Shown here piece by piece: positions 36,288 through 43,985 of a stretch of 64,000 nt of DNA. Below the pieces are notes generated by a model that was not told where the DNA came from, searched no databases, and saw only the letters and a list, made by a program, of their open reading frames with translations. Origin of the DNA: Microbacterium salsuginis (GTDB taxonomy: Bacteria; Actinomycetota; Actinomycetes; Actinomycetales; Microbacteriaceae); the NCBI RefSeq assembly GCF_012524205.1, contig NZ_JABACI010000004.1, positions 848,296-912,295 on the forward strand, written 5' to 3'. The translations under genes and the position numbers were made by a program. Numbering within the stretch: position 1 is the first letter of the stretch; the number at the start of each line of letters is the position of its first letter.

Positions 36288-36962
36288 TCACCCGGTCGGG
36301 TGAGATCCGGGCTCGACGATGCCGTGCTCGTAAGCCCAGATGACCACCTGGATGCGATCGGCCAGCCCCAGCTTCGCGAGGATGGCCTTGACGTGGGTCT
36401 TGACGGTGTTCTCGGTGAGGTACAGGTCGCGGCCGATCTCGGCGTTGGAGGCGCCGCGTGCGAGCTGGCGCATGACGTCGCGCTCGCGCGGGCTGAGGGC
36501 ATCCAGTGCCGCCCTTCCCGAAGCTGCGCTCGCCCGCTGCCGCACGTGGCCCAGCAGCGTCGCGGTGGCCCGCGGCGAGACGGCCGCATCGCCGGCCGCG
36601 ACGCTGCGGATCGCTTCGGCGAGCGCGGCGGGCCGCGCGTCCTTGGTGAGGAACCCGCTCGCGCCGGCCTGCACCGCGGCGAAGACGTACTCGTCGATGT
36701 CGAACGTCGTCAGCACCAGCACCCGGGTGCGCGGGCTCGCGCGCAGCACCTCGGCGGTGGCGCGGATGCCGTCCATTCCCGGCATCCGGATGTCCATCAG
36801 CACCACATCGACCTGATGTGCGCGCACGCCGGCGACGGCCGCCGCGCCGTCGGCCGCGGTCGCGACGACCTCGATGTCGTGCTCGGCGCCGAGCACGGTG
36901 GCCAGGGCGTCACGCAGGAGCTCCTGGTCGTCGGCGAGCAGGACCCGGATCGGACGGCTCAC
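36288..36962 (-). CDS. NarL/FixJ-type response regulator
   Basis: A 224-residue regulator. The receiver domain has the acidic pair at residues 11-12, the phosphorylation site Asp57 in VLMDIRMPG and the conserved Lys in FLTKDA. The C-terminal LuxR-type HTH is LSPRERDVMRQLARGASNAE onward. The GTG at 36962, which overlaps the kinase stop by 4 bases, is chosen over the upstream ATG at 37001. That choice gives a normal N terminus (SRPIRVLLADD). It is activated by the kinase encoded just upstream. Confidence 0.93.
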   Translation of the reverse strand: MSRPIRVLLADDQELLRDALATVLGAEHDIEVVATAADGAAAVAGVRAHQVDVVLMDIRMPGMDGIRATAEVLRASPRTRVLVLTTFDIDEYVFAAVQAGASGFLTKDARPAALAEAIRSVAAGDAAVSPRATATLLGHVRQRASAASGRAALDALSPRERDVMRQLARGASNAEIGRDLYLTENTVKTHVKAILAKLGLADRIQVVIWAYEHGIVEPGSHPTG

Positions 36963-38137
36963 GTCTCGTCTGTCAGCGGCATCGTGATCCGGATGCTCCA
37001 TCCCTGCCCCCTCTCGATCTCCAGGGTGCCGCCGGCGAGACGCACGCGCTCGGCCATGCCGACGAGTCCTCTCCCCGCTCCGCCCGCATCGCGCGGGCCG
37101 GTGCCTCCGTCATCGGTCACCGACAGCACGACCTCGTCGTCCCGCCAGTCCAGCGCGACGGATGCGGCAAGCGGCGGCTCGACGTGTCGCACCACGTTCG
37201 TCAGCGCCTCCTGGGCGGCGCGGAAGAGCGCGACCTCGGCATCCGGCGCGAGGGTGCCGGCGCGACCCGTCTCGCGGAATGAGATGCGGTGTGCGGGGGA
37301 TGCGGCACCCTCGGCGAGCGCGGCGATGCCCGGCAGGCCCGCCACCGGCTCGATCTCGTCGGGCGAGTCCAGCAGCCGCAGCATTCCCCGCAGCCCCTGC
37401 ATCGCCGATCGCCCGGTCTCGGCCACCCGCTCGAGAGCCGCCGTCTGCGGCGGGCCGGGCGGCAGCACCCTGGCCGCCTCGACCTGCGCGATCATGACGG
37501 CGAGGCCATGCGACACGACGTCGTGCAGGTCCCGGCCGATCCGGGTCCGTTCCGCCGCGAGGGCGTCGTCCACCTGTTGCCGGGCCCATGTGGCCGCGGC
37601 CGCACGCCGGCGTCGGGCGTCGCGTCCGAGCAGCCATCCGGCCGCCACGACGGCGGCGAGCGCGACGCCTTCGAACACGATGCCGAGCGGCTGCGATGCC
37701 GCGTTTGTCATCGCGTCGACGGCGGCGATGATGCCGGCCCCCGCGATGCCGACGACGAGGGCGGCAGCAGCGGTCGTCCTGTCCTGTGTCGAGGCGACCT
37801 GCCATTCCAGCAGCACGAACACGGCTGCGGACGGCACGAGCGCGGCGCTCGACATGCCCGCGACGCCGGTGGCCGCCAGCGCCAGCATGACCAGCGCGCC
37901 GATCGCGAAAGCGGTGCGCGGGAAGCGCACGCACAGGAAGCCCGCGATATGGAGCACCCCCGCCAGCAGCCCGACCCGCAGGGCGATGGCCGTGCCGTGC
38001 TCGGGGGCCACCACCTGCACCAGGAGGGCGATCGTCAGCGGCAGGGCCAGCGCGCACAGCAGCGTCGCCGCCACGACGGGTGCCACCCAGCCTCGCGCGG
38101 GCGCGCCGGCGCGCCGCTCCGACCCAGAGCTGCTCAT
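36959..38137 (-). CDS. sensor histidine kinase, NarL-system (HisKA_3) type
   Basis: A 392-residue membrane kinase. About five or six hydrophobic segments (residues 15-170) form a membrane sensor without a large external domain. The phospho-accepting His205 lies in RIGRDLHDVVSHG, and the HATPase domain has the EALTNVVRH and GRGLVGMAERV boxes. The ATG at 38137 is chosen over an upstream in-frame start at 38209. It is divergent from the glutaminase gene across 70 bases. The signal is unknown. Confidence 0.92.
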   Translation of the reverse strand: MSSSGSERRAGAPARGWVAPVVAATLLCALALPLTIALLVQVVAPEHGTAIALRVGLLAGVLHIAGFLCVRFPRTAFAIGALVMLALAATGVAGMSSAALVPSAAVFVLLEWQVASTQDRTTAAAALVVGIAGAGIIAAVDAMTNAASQPLGIVFEGVALAAVVAAGWLLGRDARRRRAAAATWARQQVDDALAAERTRIGRDLHDVVSHGLAVMIAQVEAARVLPPGPPQTAALERVAETGRSAMQGLRGMLRLLDSPDEIEPVAGLPGIAALAEGAASPAHRISFRETGRAGTLAPDAEVALFRAAQEALTNVVRHVEPPLAASVALDWRDDEVVLSVTDDGGTGPRDAGGAGRGLVGMAERVRLAGGTLEIERGQGWSIRITMPLTDET

Positions 38138-38207
38138 GAGGCCAGTCTTGCGCGCGCTGCGCCGGAGGCACCTCCCCCACGAGGGTGAATCGCAATACTC
38201 TGAGCCC

Positions 38208-39206
38208 ATGCGGCAGAGCGAGCTCGATGTCGGGGATGTCGGTCAGGTGGCCCGGACCGGCGCTGTGCCGCCCGGCCGCGACATCGACGAGCTGGTCGCG
38301 GCGGCGCACGCGCGCGGCCTGCGTCATGCCGAGGGCACCGTCGCGGACTACATCCCGATCCTGGCTCAGGTCGATCCCGAGCTGTTCGGGCTGTGCGTCG
38401 TCGACGTCGACGGGGGAGTCCACGAGGTCGGCGACACCGGGGCGCGCTTCTCCATCCAGTCCATCTCGAAGGCGTTCGTGTACGCGCTGCTGTGCGACGC
38501 CCTCGGTCACGAGGAGGTGTTCGACGTCGTCGGCGTGAACAACACCGGCGCGGCCTTCAACTCCGTCGTCGCGATCGAGCTGAACGAGGGGCATCCGGGC
38601 AATCCCATGGTCAACGCGGGTGCGATCGCGACGACCGCGCTCATGCCGAGTGCAACCGCCGAAGAGAAGTGGGAGGCCGTGCGCAACGGACTCTCGCGCT
38701 TCGCCGGGCGCGGGCTCGAGGTCGACGACGACGTCTACCGGTCGGAATCACTCACCAACCAGCGCAACCGGGCCATCGCGCAGCTGCTCGAAAGCTACGG
38801 CAGGATCCGCTCCGACCCCGCCGAGGCCGTCGACGTCTACACGCGGCAGTGCTCTCTCCTCGTGGACGCCCACGACCTCGCCGTCATGGGCGCCACTCTG
38901 GCCGACGGCGGCGTCAACCCCGTCACGGGCGAACGTGTCGTCTCAGCCGACGTCTGCCGCGACACCCTCGCGGTACTGGCCGCGAGTGGTCTGTACGAGC
39001 GCTCCGGCGAGTGGCTGTTCGAGATCGGGCTGCCCGGCAAGTCCGGCGTCGCCGGGGGCCTTGTCACGGTCGCGCCGGGAAAGGCGGGCATCGGCGCGTA
39101 CGCGCCGCGCCTCGACAGCGCCGGCAACAGCGTGCGCGGCCAGATCGGCACCGCTTATCTGTCCCGCGCACTGGGCCTGAACATCTTCGCCTCCGAACCC
39201 CACTGA
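38208..39206 (+). CDS. glsA: glutaminase A
   Basis: A 332-residue serine-dependent glutaminase that hydrolyses glutamine to glutamate and ammonia. The catalytic SxxK is Ser85 and Lys88 in FSIQSISKAF. Other family blocks are NNTGAAFNSVVAIEL, GHPGNPMVNAGAI and KSGVAGG. The frame is open far upstream, but that is antisense to the kinase genes. The ATG at 38208 gives the normal N terminus. The stop lies inside a short tandem duplication, which separates it from the MFS gene. Confidence 0.95.
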   Translation: MRQSELDVGDVGQVARTGAVPPGRDIDELVAAAHARGLRHAEGTVADYIPILAQVDPELFGLCVVDVDGGVHEVGDTGARFSIQSISKAFVYALLCDALGHEEVFDVVGVNNTGAAFNSVVAIELNEGHPGNPMVNAGAIATTALMPSATAEEKWEAVRNGLSRFAGRGLEVDDDVYRSESLTNQRNRAIAQLLESYGRIRSDPAEAVDVYTRQCSLLVDAHDLAVMGATLADGGVNPVTGERVVSADVCRDTLAVLAASGLYERSGEWLFEIGLPGKSGVAGGLVTVAPGKAGIGAYAPRLDSAGNSVRGQIGTAYLSRALGLNIFASEPH

Positions 39207-39252
39207 GTCCTCGCCTCCGACCACTGAGTCCTCACCTCCGACCCCCACTAAG
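39187..39252 (+). repeat. three imperfect 21-24 bp tandem units across the glsA stop
   Basis: Units at 39187-39210, 39211-39231 and 39232-39252 share the pattern T-C-G/A-CCTCCGA...CCACT-G/A-AG. The glsA stop is inside the first unit, and the second carries the same TGA again. This looks like slippage duplication of the end of the gene. Confidence 0.7.
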
Positions 39253-39264
39253 AGGAGACCTCGC

Positions 39265-40905
39265 ATGACGACCACGACGGCCGACCAGGCCCCCGTCCAG
39301 GAGGCGCGCGCGTCCTGGATCCCGATGATCGGGCTGTTCCTCGCCCAGATCCTGATGTCCTACAACGTCTCGGCGCTGCCCGTGTCGCTCGGCGGCATGG
39401 TCGAGACGTTCCGCGTGCCACCGACCGATGTGAGCACGGCCATCGTCACCTACGGTCTCGTCGTGGCCGCGCTGGTCATGGTCGGTGCGAAGATCGGACA
39501 GCGGGTGGGCTGGGTGCTCATGTTCCGCATCGTCGTCGGCCTCTTCGCCGGCTCGGCGATCATGATGGTGTTCGGCCCCTCGGTGGGATGGGTGATCGCC
39601 GCCCAGGCGGTGGCGGGGGCGTCCGCGGCGATCATCGTGCCGTCGCTGGTCGCTCTCATCGCCGAGAACTATCACGGCCGCCAGCAGGAGACGGCGATCG
39701 GGTCTCTCGGTTCGGCGCGGGCGCTGGCCGGCGTCAGCGCGTTCCTCATCGGCGGCACCCTCGCAACCCTGGTCGGGTGGCGTCAGGTCTTCGTCGTCGT
39801 GCTGGTGATCGCGATCGCGGTGTTCGTGCTCAGCTTCCGGCTGCGCGGCGCGCCGGGCAATCCCGGCATCAAGATCGATCTGGTCGCGGCGCTCCTCATC
39901 GGTCTCGGCATCGTCGCGCTCACACTCGGCGTCAACAACCTCAACAGCTGGGGCTTGCTCGCCGCGCGCCCCGATGCCCCGTTCGACATCCTCGGGCTCT
40001 CGCCGGCGCCGTTGCTGATCCTCATCGGACTCGTGCTGGTCCAGCTCTTCTTCCTGTGGACGCGGCGTCGCACCAAGGCGGGCAAGGTGCCCCTGGTGAG
40101 CCTGTCGGTCTTCGGCTCCAGCCGCGAACGGGCAGCGGTGTACGCGATGTTCATCGTCGTGGCGCTCGAAGCCGCCCTGAACTTCACCATCCCGCTGTAC
40201 ATCCAGATCGTGCAGGGCCGCACGCCGTTCGACACCTCCCTCGCGATGCTGCCGTTCAACCTCACGGTCTTCTTCACCGCGATGCTGGTGGTGCGGTTCT
40301 ACCGGCGCTTCTCGCCCCGCACGATCGGGATGTTCTCGTTCGGCTTGACCACGGTGGCGCTGGTGTGGCTGGCGTTCGTCGTGACGAACAACTGGGAGAC
40401 GCTGCCCACGATCCTGGGGCTGTTCGTCTTCGGCGTCGGGCAGGGTGCCCTGGTGACCCTGGTGTTCAACGTGCTCGTCACCGCATCGCCGAAGGAGCTC
40501 GCCGGCGATGTCGGCTCGGTGCGAGGCACGACGCAGAACCTCGCGTCGGCCGTCGGCACCGCCGTCGCCGGTGCGCTGCTGGTGGGGATGCTCAGCGTCA
40601 ACGTGATCTCGTCGCTGGCCGAGCATCCCGAGATCCCGCCGGAGCTGGCGTCGCAGGTCGACCTCGACCGCGTGAACTTCATCAGCAACGAGCGCCTGCA
40701 CGAGGCGCTCGAGCAGACCGACGCCACGCCGGCGCAGGTCGATGCCGCCGTGGCCCTCAACGAGGAGGCGCGGTTGAGTGCGCTCAAGCTGGGGCTGCTG
40801 ATCCTCGCGGGCGTCAGCGCCCTGGCGATCGTGCCGGCGAGCAGACTGCCGAATTTCCGGCCGGGAGAGATCCCGGAGTCCGTCGCCACCGGCGCCACGG
40901 ACTGA
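39265..40905 (+). CDS. MFS transporter, DHA2-like
   Basis: A 546-residue major facilitator protein with about 14 hydrophobic segments, the size of drug:H+ antiporter family 2. Helix 4-5 includes SAAIIVPSLVALIAENYHGRQ and helix 5 ALAGVSAFLIGG, similar to the antiporter motif. The ATG at 39265 has an AGAGGAG site 6 bases upstream. It follows glsA by 58 bases and may be co-transcribed. It is followed by a perfect palindromic hairpin. The substrate is unknown. Confidence 0.88.
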   Translation: MTTTTADQAPVQEARASWIPMIGLFLAQILMSYNVSALPVSLGGMVETFRVPPTDVSTAIVTYGLVVAALVMVGAKIGQRVGWVLMFRIVVGLFAGSAIMMVFGPSVGWVIAAQAVAGASAAIIVPSLVALIAENYHGRQQETAIGSLGSARALAGVSAFLIGGTLATLVGWRQVFVVVLVIAIAVFVLSFRLRGAPGNPGIKIDLVAALLIGLGIVALTLGVNNLNSWGLLAARPDAPFDILGLSPAPLLILIGLVLVQLFFLWTRRRTKAGKVPLVSLSVFGSSRERAAVYAMFIVVALEAALNFTIPLYIQIVQGRTPFDTSLAMLPFNLTVFFTAMLVVRFYRRFSPRTIGMFSFGLTTVALVWLAFVVTNNWETLPTILGLFVFGVGQGALVTLVFNVLVTASPKELAGDVGSVRGTTQNLASAVGTAVAGALLVGMLSVNVISSLAEHPEIPPELASQVDLDRVNFISNERLHEALEQTDATPAQVDAAVALNEEARLSALKLGLLILAGVSALAIVPASRLPNFRPGEIPESVATGATD

Positions 40906-40913
40906 CAGGGCCA

Positions 40914-40947
40914 GAAGGGGACGGATGCCGCGGCATCCGTCCCCTTC
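40914..40947. terminator. 34-bp perfect palindrome after the MFS gene
   Basis: A 16-bp stem with a 2-base loop begins GAAGGGGACGGATGCC. It lies 9 bases after the MFS stop and before the PadR promoter. No T-run follows, so it is a GC-rich hairpin terminator of the kind common in actinobacteria. The stem carries GGATGCC in both orientations. Confidence 0.75.
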
Positions 40948-40967
40948 TCCATGCCCGGAAAAAACTT

Positions 40968-41006
40968 GGTACTCGGTGTTGCCAAGTACCAGTACCTAGT
41001 GTTACC
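40968..41006. promoter_or_regulatory. PadR operator cluster
   Basis: GGTACT (40968-40973) and AGTACC (40985-40990) form a dyad, followed directly by a second AGTACC (40991-40996). In addition, the 15-mers at 40969-40983 and 40992-41006 match at 11 positions, both containing GTGTT. The cluster is 46-84 bases upstream of the PadR start and probably mediates autoregulation of the efflux operon. Confidence 0.55.
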
Positions 41007-41051
41007 GTTTAGTGGTAGTCAGCAACACAGAGTAGATCGGAGGTGACTGCG

Positions 41052-41426
41052 ATGGGCAATCAGATGACGGAGATGCTGAAGGGCACTCTCGAGGGCATCG
41101 TGCTTGCGATCCTGGCCGAACGCCCGGCGTACGGCTACGAGATCACAGCGCGTCTGCGCGACCAGGGCTTCTCGGACATCGTCGAGGGCACCGTCTACGC
41201 CCTCCTGGTGCGCATCGAGCAGCGGGGGTTCGTGGACGTGGAGAAGGTCCCGTCCGAGAAGGGACCGCCCCGCAAGGTGTACTCGCTCAACGCGAGCGGG
41301 CGCGAGCAGCTCGAAGAGTTCTGGGGAACGTGGAGCTTCCTCTCCGAGCGGATCGAACAGCTCCACAAGAACAACAACAACCAGGCAGAAGACAACCACC
41401 GCCAGACCGAGAAGGAAGAGAACTGA
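41052..41426 (+). CDS. PadR-family transcriptional regulator
   Basis: A 124-residue winged-helix repressor. The PadR domain (residues about 8-80) reads LKGTLEGIVLAILAERPAYG then GFSDIVEGTVYALLVRIEQRG. A charged, Asn/Glu-rich C-terminal tail follows. The ATG at 41052 has a GGAGG site 8 bases upstream and is preferred over GTG at 41043, which overlaps that site. It is first in an operon with DUF1048 and an ABC exporter. It presumably represses the operon until a drug-like ligand binds. Confidence 0.92.
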   Translation: MGNQMTEMLKGTLEGIVLAILAERPAYGYEITARLRDQGFSDIVEGTVYALLVRIEQRGFVDVEKVPSEKGPPRKVYSLNASGREQLEEFWGTWSFLSERIEQLHKNNNNQAEDNHRQTEKEEN

Positions 41427-41427
41427 C

Positions 41428-41799
41428 ATGGCCGCGAAGTGGATCGAGACCCTCACCGGATCGCTCGAGCAGAAGAAGCAGTACAAGCAGTACAAGGCCC
41501 GCATCAACGCGCTGCCTGAGCCGTACCTCACCGTCGCCAAGGCGACCGACCGCTACCTCATGTACGCGGGAGGCGGATTCACCGACGGCGACACCATGAT
41601 GACGATGTTCGGCGACTTCGCCGACCTGTGGGAGCGCGCGGCCGCCGACGGCACGCCGGTGCGCGACATCGTCGGCGAGAACCCCGTCGAGTTCGCCGAG
41701 ACGTTCGCCGCCGCCTACAGCGGCACCCAGTGGATCGACAAGGAGCGCGCTCGCCTGAACAAGGCCGTCTCCGACGCAGAGAAGGGAGAGCAGAAATGA
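41428..41799 (+). CDS. DUF1048-family protein
   Basis: A 123-residue helical protein, beginning AAKWIETLTGSLEQKKQYKQYKA in two overlapping halves and rich in charged residues. DUF1048 proteins typically sit between a PadR gene and an ABC exporter, as here. Their role is unknown; help with regulation is possible. The ATG at 41428 is 1 base after the PadR stop, and its stop overlaps the ATPase start by 4 bases. Confidence 0.85.
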   Translation: MAAKWIETLTGSLEQKKQYKQYKARINALPEPYLTVAKATDRYLMYAGGGFTDGDTMMTMFGDFADLWERAAADGTPVRDIVGENPVEFAETFAAAYSGTQWIDKERARLNKAVSDAEKGEQK

Positions 41800-42614
41800 C
41801 CACCGCTGCAGCCATCCAGGTGAAGGGCCTGGAGAAGTCGTACAAGGACCTGCACGTGCTGCGTGGCGTCGACTTCGACGTCGCGCGGGGCAGCATCTTC
41901 GCCCTGCTGGGCTCGAACGGCGCCGGCAAGACCACGGTCATCCGGATTCTGGCGACGCTGTTGAAGGCGGATGCCGGAACCGCGGTCGTCCACGGCTTCG
42001 ACGTCGCCGGGCAGCCCGCCGACGTGCGGGAGTCGATCAGCCTGACCGGCCAGTTCGCCGCCGTCGACGAGGTGCTCACCGGACGCGAGAACCTCGTGCT
42101 CGTCGCGAAGCTGCGCCACCTCAAGAACCCCGGCGGAGTGGCCGACGACCTGCTCGCCCGCTTCTCGCTCACCGATGCCGGCGGCCGCAGGGCCGGGACA
42201 TACTCCGGCGGCATGCGCCGCCGGCTCGACATCGCGATGAGCCTCATCGGCAACCCGCCGGTGATCTTCCTCGACGAGCCGACCACGGGCCTGGACCCCG
42301 AGGCGCGCCTCGAGGTGTGGGGCGCGGTCAAGGAGCTCGCGCGGGGCGGCACCACGGTGCTGCTGACCACGCAGTACCTCGACGAGGCCGAGCAGCTCGC
42401 CGACCGGATCGCGATCCTCCACGAGGGCCGCATCATCGTCAACGGCACGCTGGCAGAGCTCAAGCAGCTGCTGCCGCCGGCCCAGGTCGAGTACGTCGAG
42501 AAGCAGCCGAGCCTCGAGGAGATCTTCTTCGCGGTCGTCGGCAACCGCACCACCGGATCCGGCGCCACCGTCTCGGCGCCGGCCACCACCGACACGAGTA
42601 AGGAGCGATCATGA
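41796..42614 (+). CDS. ABC exporter ATPase, DrrA type
   Basis: A 272-residue nucleotide-binding protein. Walker A GSNGAGKT is at residues 39-46, the signature YSGGMRRRL is near residue 144, and Walker B VIFLDEPTTGLDP follows. The C-terminal LEEIFFAVVG motif is typical of DrrA-type drug exporter ATPases. It energises the membrane protein encoded next (4-base overlap). The open frame begins upstream inside the DUF1048 gene, but the ATG at 41796 fits the coupling. Confidence 0.93.
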   Translation: MTTAAAIQVKGLEKSYKDLHVLRGVDFDVARGSIFALLGSNGAGKTTVIRILATLLKADAGTAVVHGFDVAGQPADVRESISLTGQFAAVDEVLTGRENLVLVAKLRHLKNPGGVADDLLARFSLTDAGGRRAGTYSGGMRRRLDIAMSLIGNPPVIFLDEPTTGLDPEARLEVWGAVKELARGGTTVLLTTQYLDEAEQLADRIAILHEGRIIVNGTLAELKQLLPPAQVEYVEKQPSLEEIFFAVVGNRTTGSGATVSAPATTDTSKERS

Positions 42615-43378
42615 GCGCCACCACCCATTTCGCCGGAGACACCGCCGTCCTGACCGGTCGCTCGCTGACGCACATCCTGCGCAGCCCCGACACGATCATC
42701 ACCACCGCGGTGACCCCGGTCGCCCTGATGCTGCTGTTCACCTACGTCTTCGGCGGGGCGATCGACACCGGCCAGGGGTCGTACATCGACTACATGCTGC
42801 CCGGCATCCTGCTGATCACGATCGCATCGGGGATCGCCTACACCGCGTACCGCCTGTTCCTCGACATGCAGGGCGGGATCTTCGAGCGGTTCCAGTCCAT
42901 GCCGATCGCACGGTCCTCCGTGCTGTGGGCGCACGTGCTCACCTCGCTCGTCGCGAACGTCATCTCGCTCGTGATCGTGGTCGGCGTCGGGCTGCTCATG
43001 GGATTCCGCACCGGTGCAAGTGTGCTGGACTGGCTCGCGGTCGCCGGCATCCTGATCCTGTTCACGCTTGCGCTGACGTGGATCGCCGTGATCGCGGGGC
43101 TGTCGGCCAAGACGGTGGACGGCGCGAGCGCGTTCTCGTACCCGCTCATCTTCCTGCCGTTCATCAGCTCGGCCTTCGTGCCCACTGACACGATGCCGGC
43201 ACCGGTGGCCTGGTTCGCCGAGAACCAGCCGGTCACGTCGATCGTCAACTCGCTCCGCAGCATCTTCGCGGGGGAGCCGGTCGGCAACGACATCTGGGTC
43301 GCACTGGCCTGGTGCGTCGGCATCCTGATCGTGGCCTACATCGGCGCGATGGCGATCTACCGCAAGAAGATCAGTTGA
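42611..43378 (+). CDS. ABC-2 type exporter permease, DrrB type
   Basis: A 255-residue permease with six membrane segments and the ABC-2 feature GIFERFQSMPIARSSVLWAH near residues 85-105. With the ATPase it should export a hydrophobic compound, possibly an antibiotic. The ATG at 42611 overlaps the ATPase stop by 4 bases. It is last in the operon and is followed after 25 bases by a terminator-like hairpin. Confidence 0.92.
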   Translation: MSATTHFAGDTAVLTGRSLTHILRSPDTIITTAVTPVALMLLFTYVFGGAIDTGQGSYIDYMLPGILLITIASGIAYTAYRLFLDMQGGIFERFQSMPIARSSVLWAHVLTSLVANVISLVIVVGVGLLMGFRTGASVLDWLAVAGILILFTLALTWIAVIAGLSAKTVDGASAFSYPLIFLPFISSAFVPTDTMPAPVAWFAENQPVTSIVNSLRSIFAGEPVGNDIWVALAWCVGILIVAYIGAMAIYRKKIS

Positions 43379-43403
43379 GCGTGACCCTTCGCGGCACGGT
43401 CGA

Positions 43404-43441
43404 AAGCCCCGCGGTCCCTGGATTCAGGGATCGCGGGGCTT
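43404..43441 (+). terminator. hairpin terminator after the ABC exporter operon
   Basis: A 17-bp stem with one G-U pair (43404-43420 with 43425-43441) closes on a GATT loop. Left arm begins AAGCCCCGCGG. No T-run follows. It lies between the exporter operon and the convergent small gene at 43503-43775, so it may work in both directions. Confidence 0.75.
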
Positions 43442-43502
43442 CCGCGCGTGCCGGCGCGGGCGTTGCGCAGACGTCGACGCACAGCCCTGCGCCGGGGCGT
43501 TC

Positions 43503-43775
43503 TCAGAGGTTGCCGCGCGCTTCCGGATCGTCTGCGAGCCGGTCCGCCTCGCGCGCCACGGACTCCTGCTCGGCGTCACTGAGCGGCGGGAGGCCGACTT
43601 CATCGGCGGGAATGCCCGCATATGGGTCGGCGCCGGGGAACTCCTGATCGAACGAGCCCGCGATGACTCCCCCGGGAGGGACCTCGTCGCCGGCGGCGCC
43701 CAGCACCGTGTCCTCGCCCGGAGCCTGCTCCGGAACGTCGTCACCGAGGTGCTTACGATGCCACTCTTCGCTCAT
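43503..43775 (-). CDS. small acidic hypothetical protein
   Basis: A 90-residue, Asp/Glu-rich, Pro/Gly-containing protein without hydrophobic segments or Cys. Residues 1-16 read MSEEWHRKHLGDDVPE. I recognise no family. The ATG at 43775 has a GGGAGA site 3-5 bases upstream. Codon use is normal for the genome. It may be a small cytoplasmic protein conserved in relatives. Confidence 0.65.
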   Translation of the reverse strand: MSEEWHRKHLGDDVPEQAPGEDTVLGAAGDEVPPGGVIAGSFDQEFPGADPYAGIPADEVGLPPLSDAEQESVAREADRLADDPEARGNL

Positions 43776-43930
43776 GATCTCTCCCGCCAGTGCAGACCAG
43801 CGCTGCACCGGTCATCCTCGAGGCGGTGAAGACGTGGGCGAGATCGTAAGTCGCCGGCATGGTCCACCGAATGTGGATGAAGTCTACGACGTCCGATCGG
43901 AGGCATGCGCCGCGGTGGGTGCGAAGCATC

Positions 43931-43944
43931 TGGTAACGTTGCCA
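43931..43944. promoter_or_regulatory. LacI-type operator A of the glycan regulon
   Basis: TGGTAACGTTGCCA is a 12/14 palindrome centred on CG, lying 42 bases before the first Gfo/Idh/MocA start. It matches the sites at 52964 and 59283. A TAACGT within it could act as the -10 box, so bound repressor would block the promoter. Confidence 0.75.
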
Positions 43945-43985
43945 CACGTCGGCCGGACCAACGCCACACACAGAGGAGTGCAAGC

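Noticed and set aside
36300..38207. Open frame continuing upstream of glsA on the plus strand
   Set aside because: It is antisense to the response regulator and kinase, which have clear domains. The conserved glutaminase sequence starts only at 38208.
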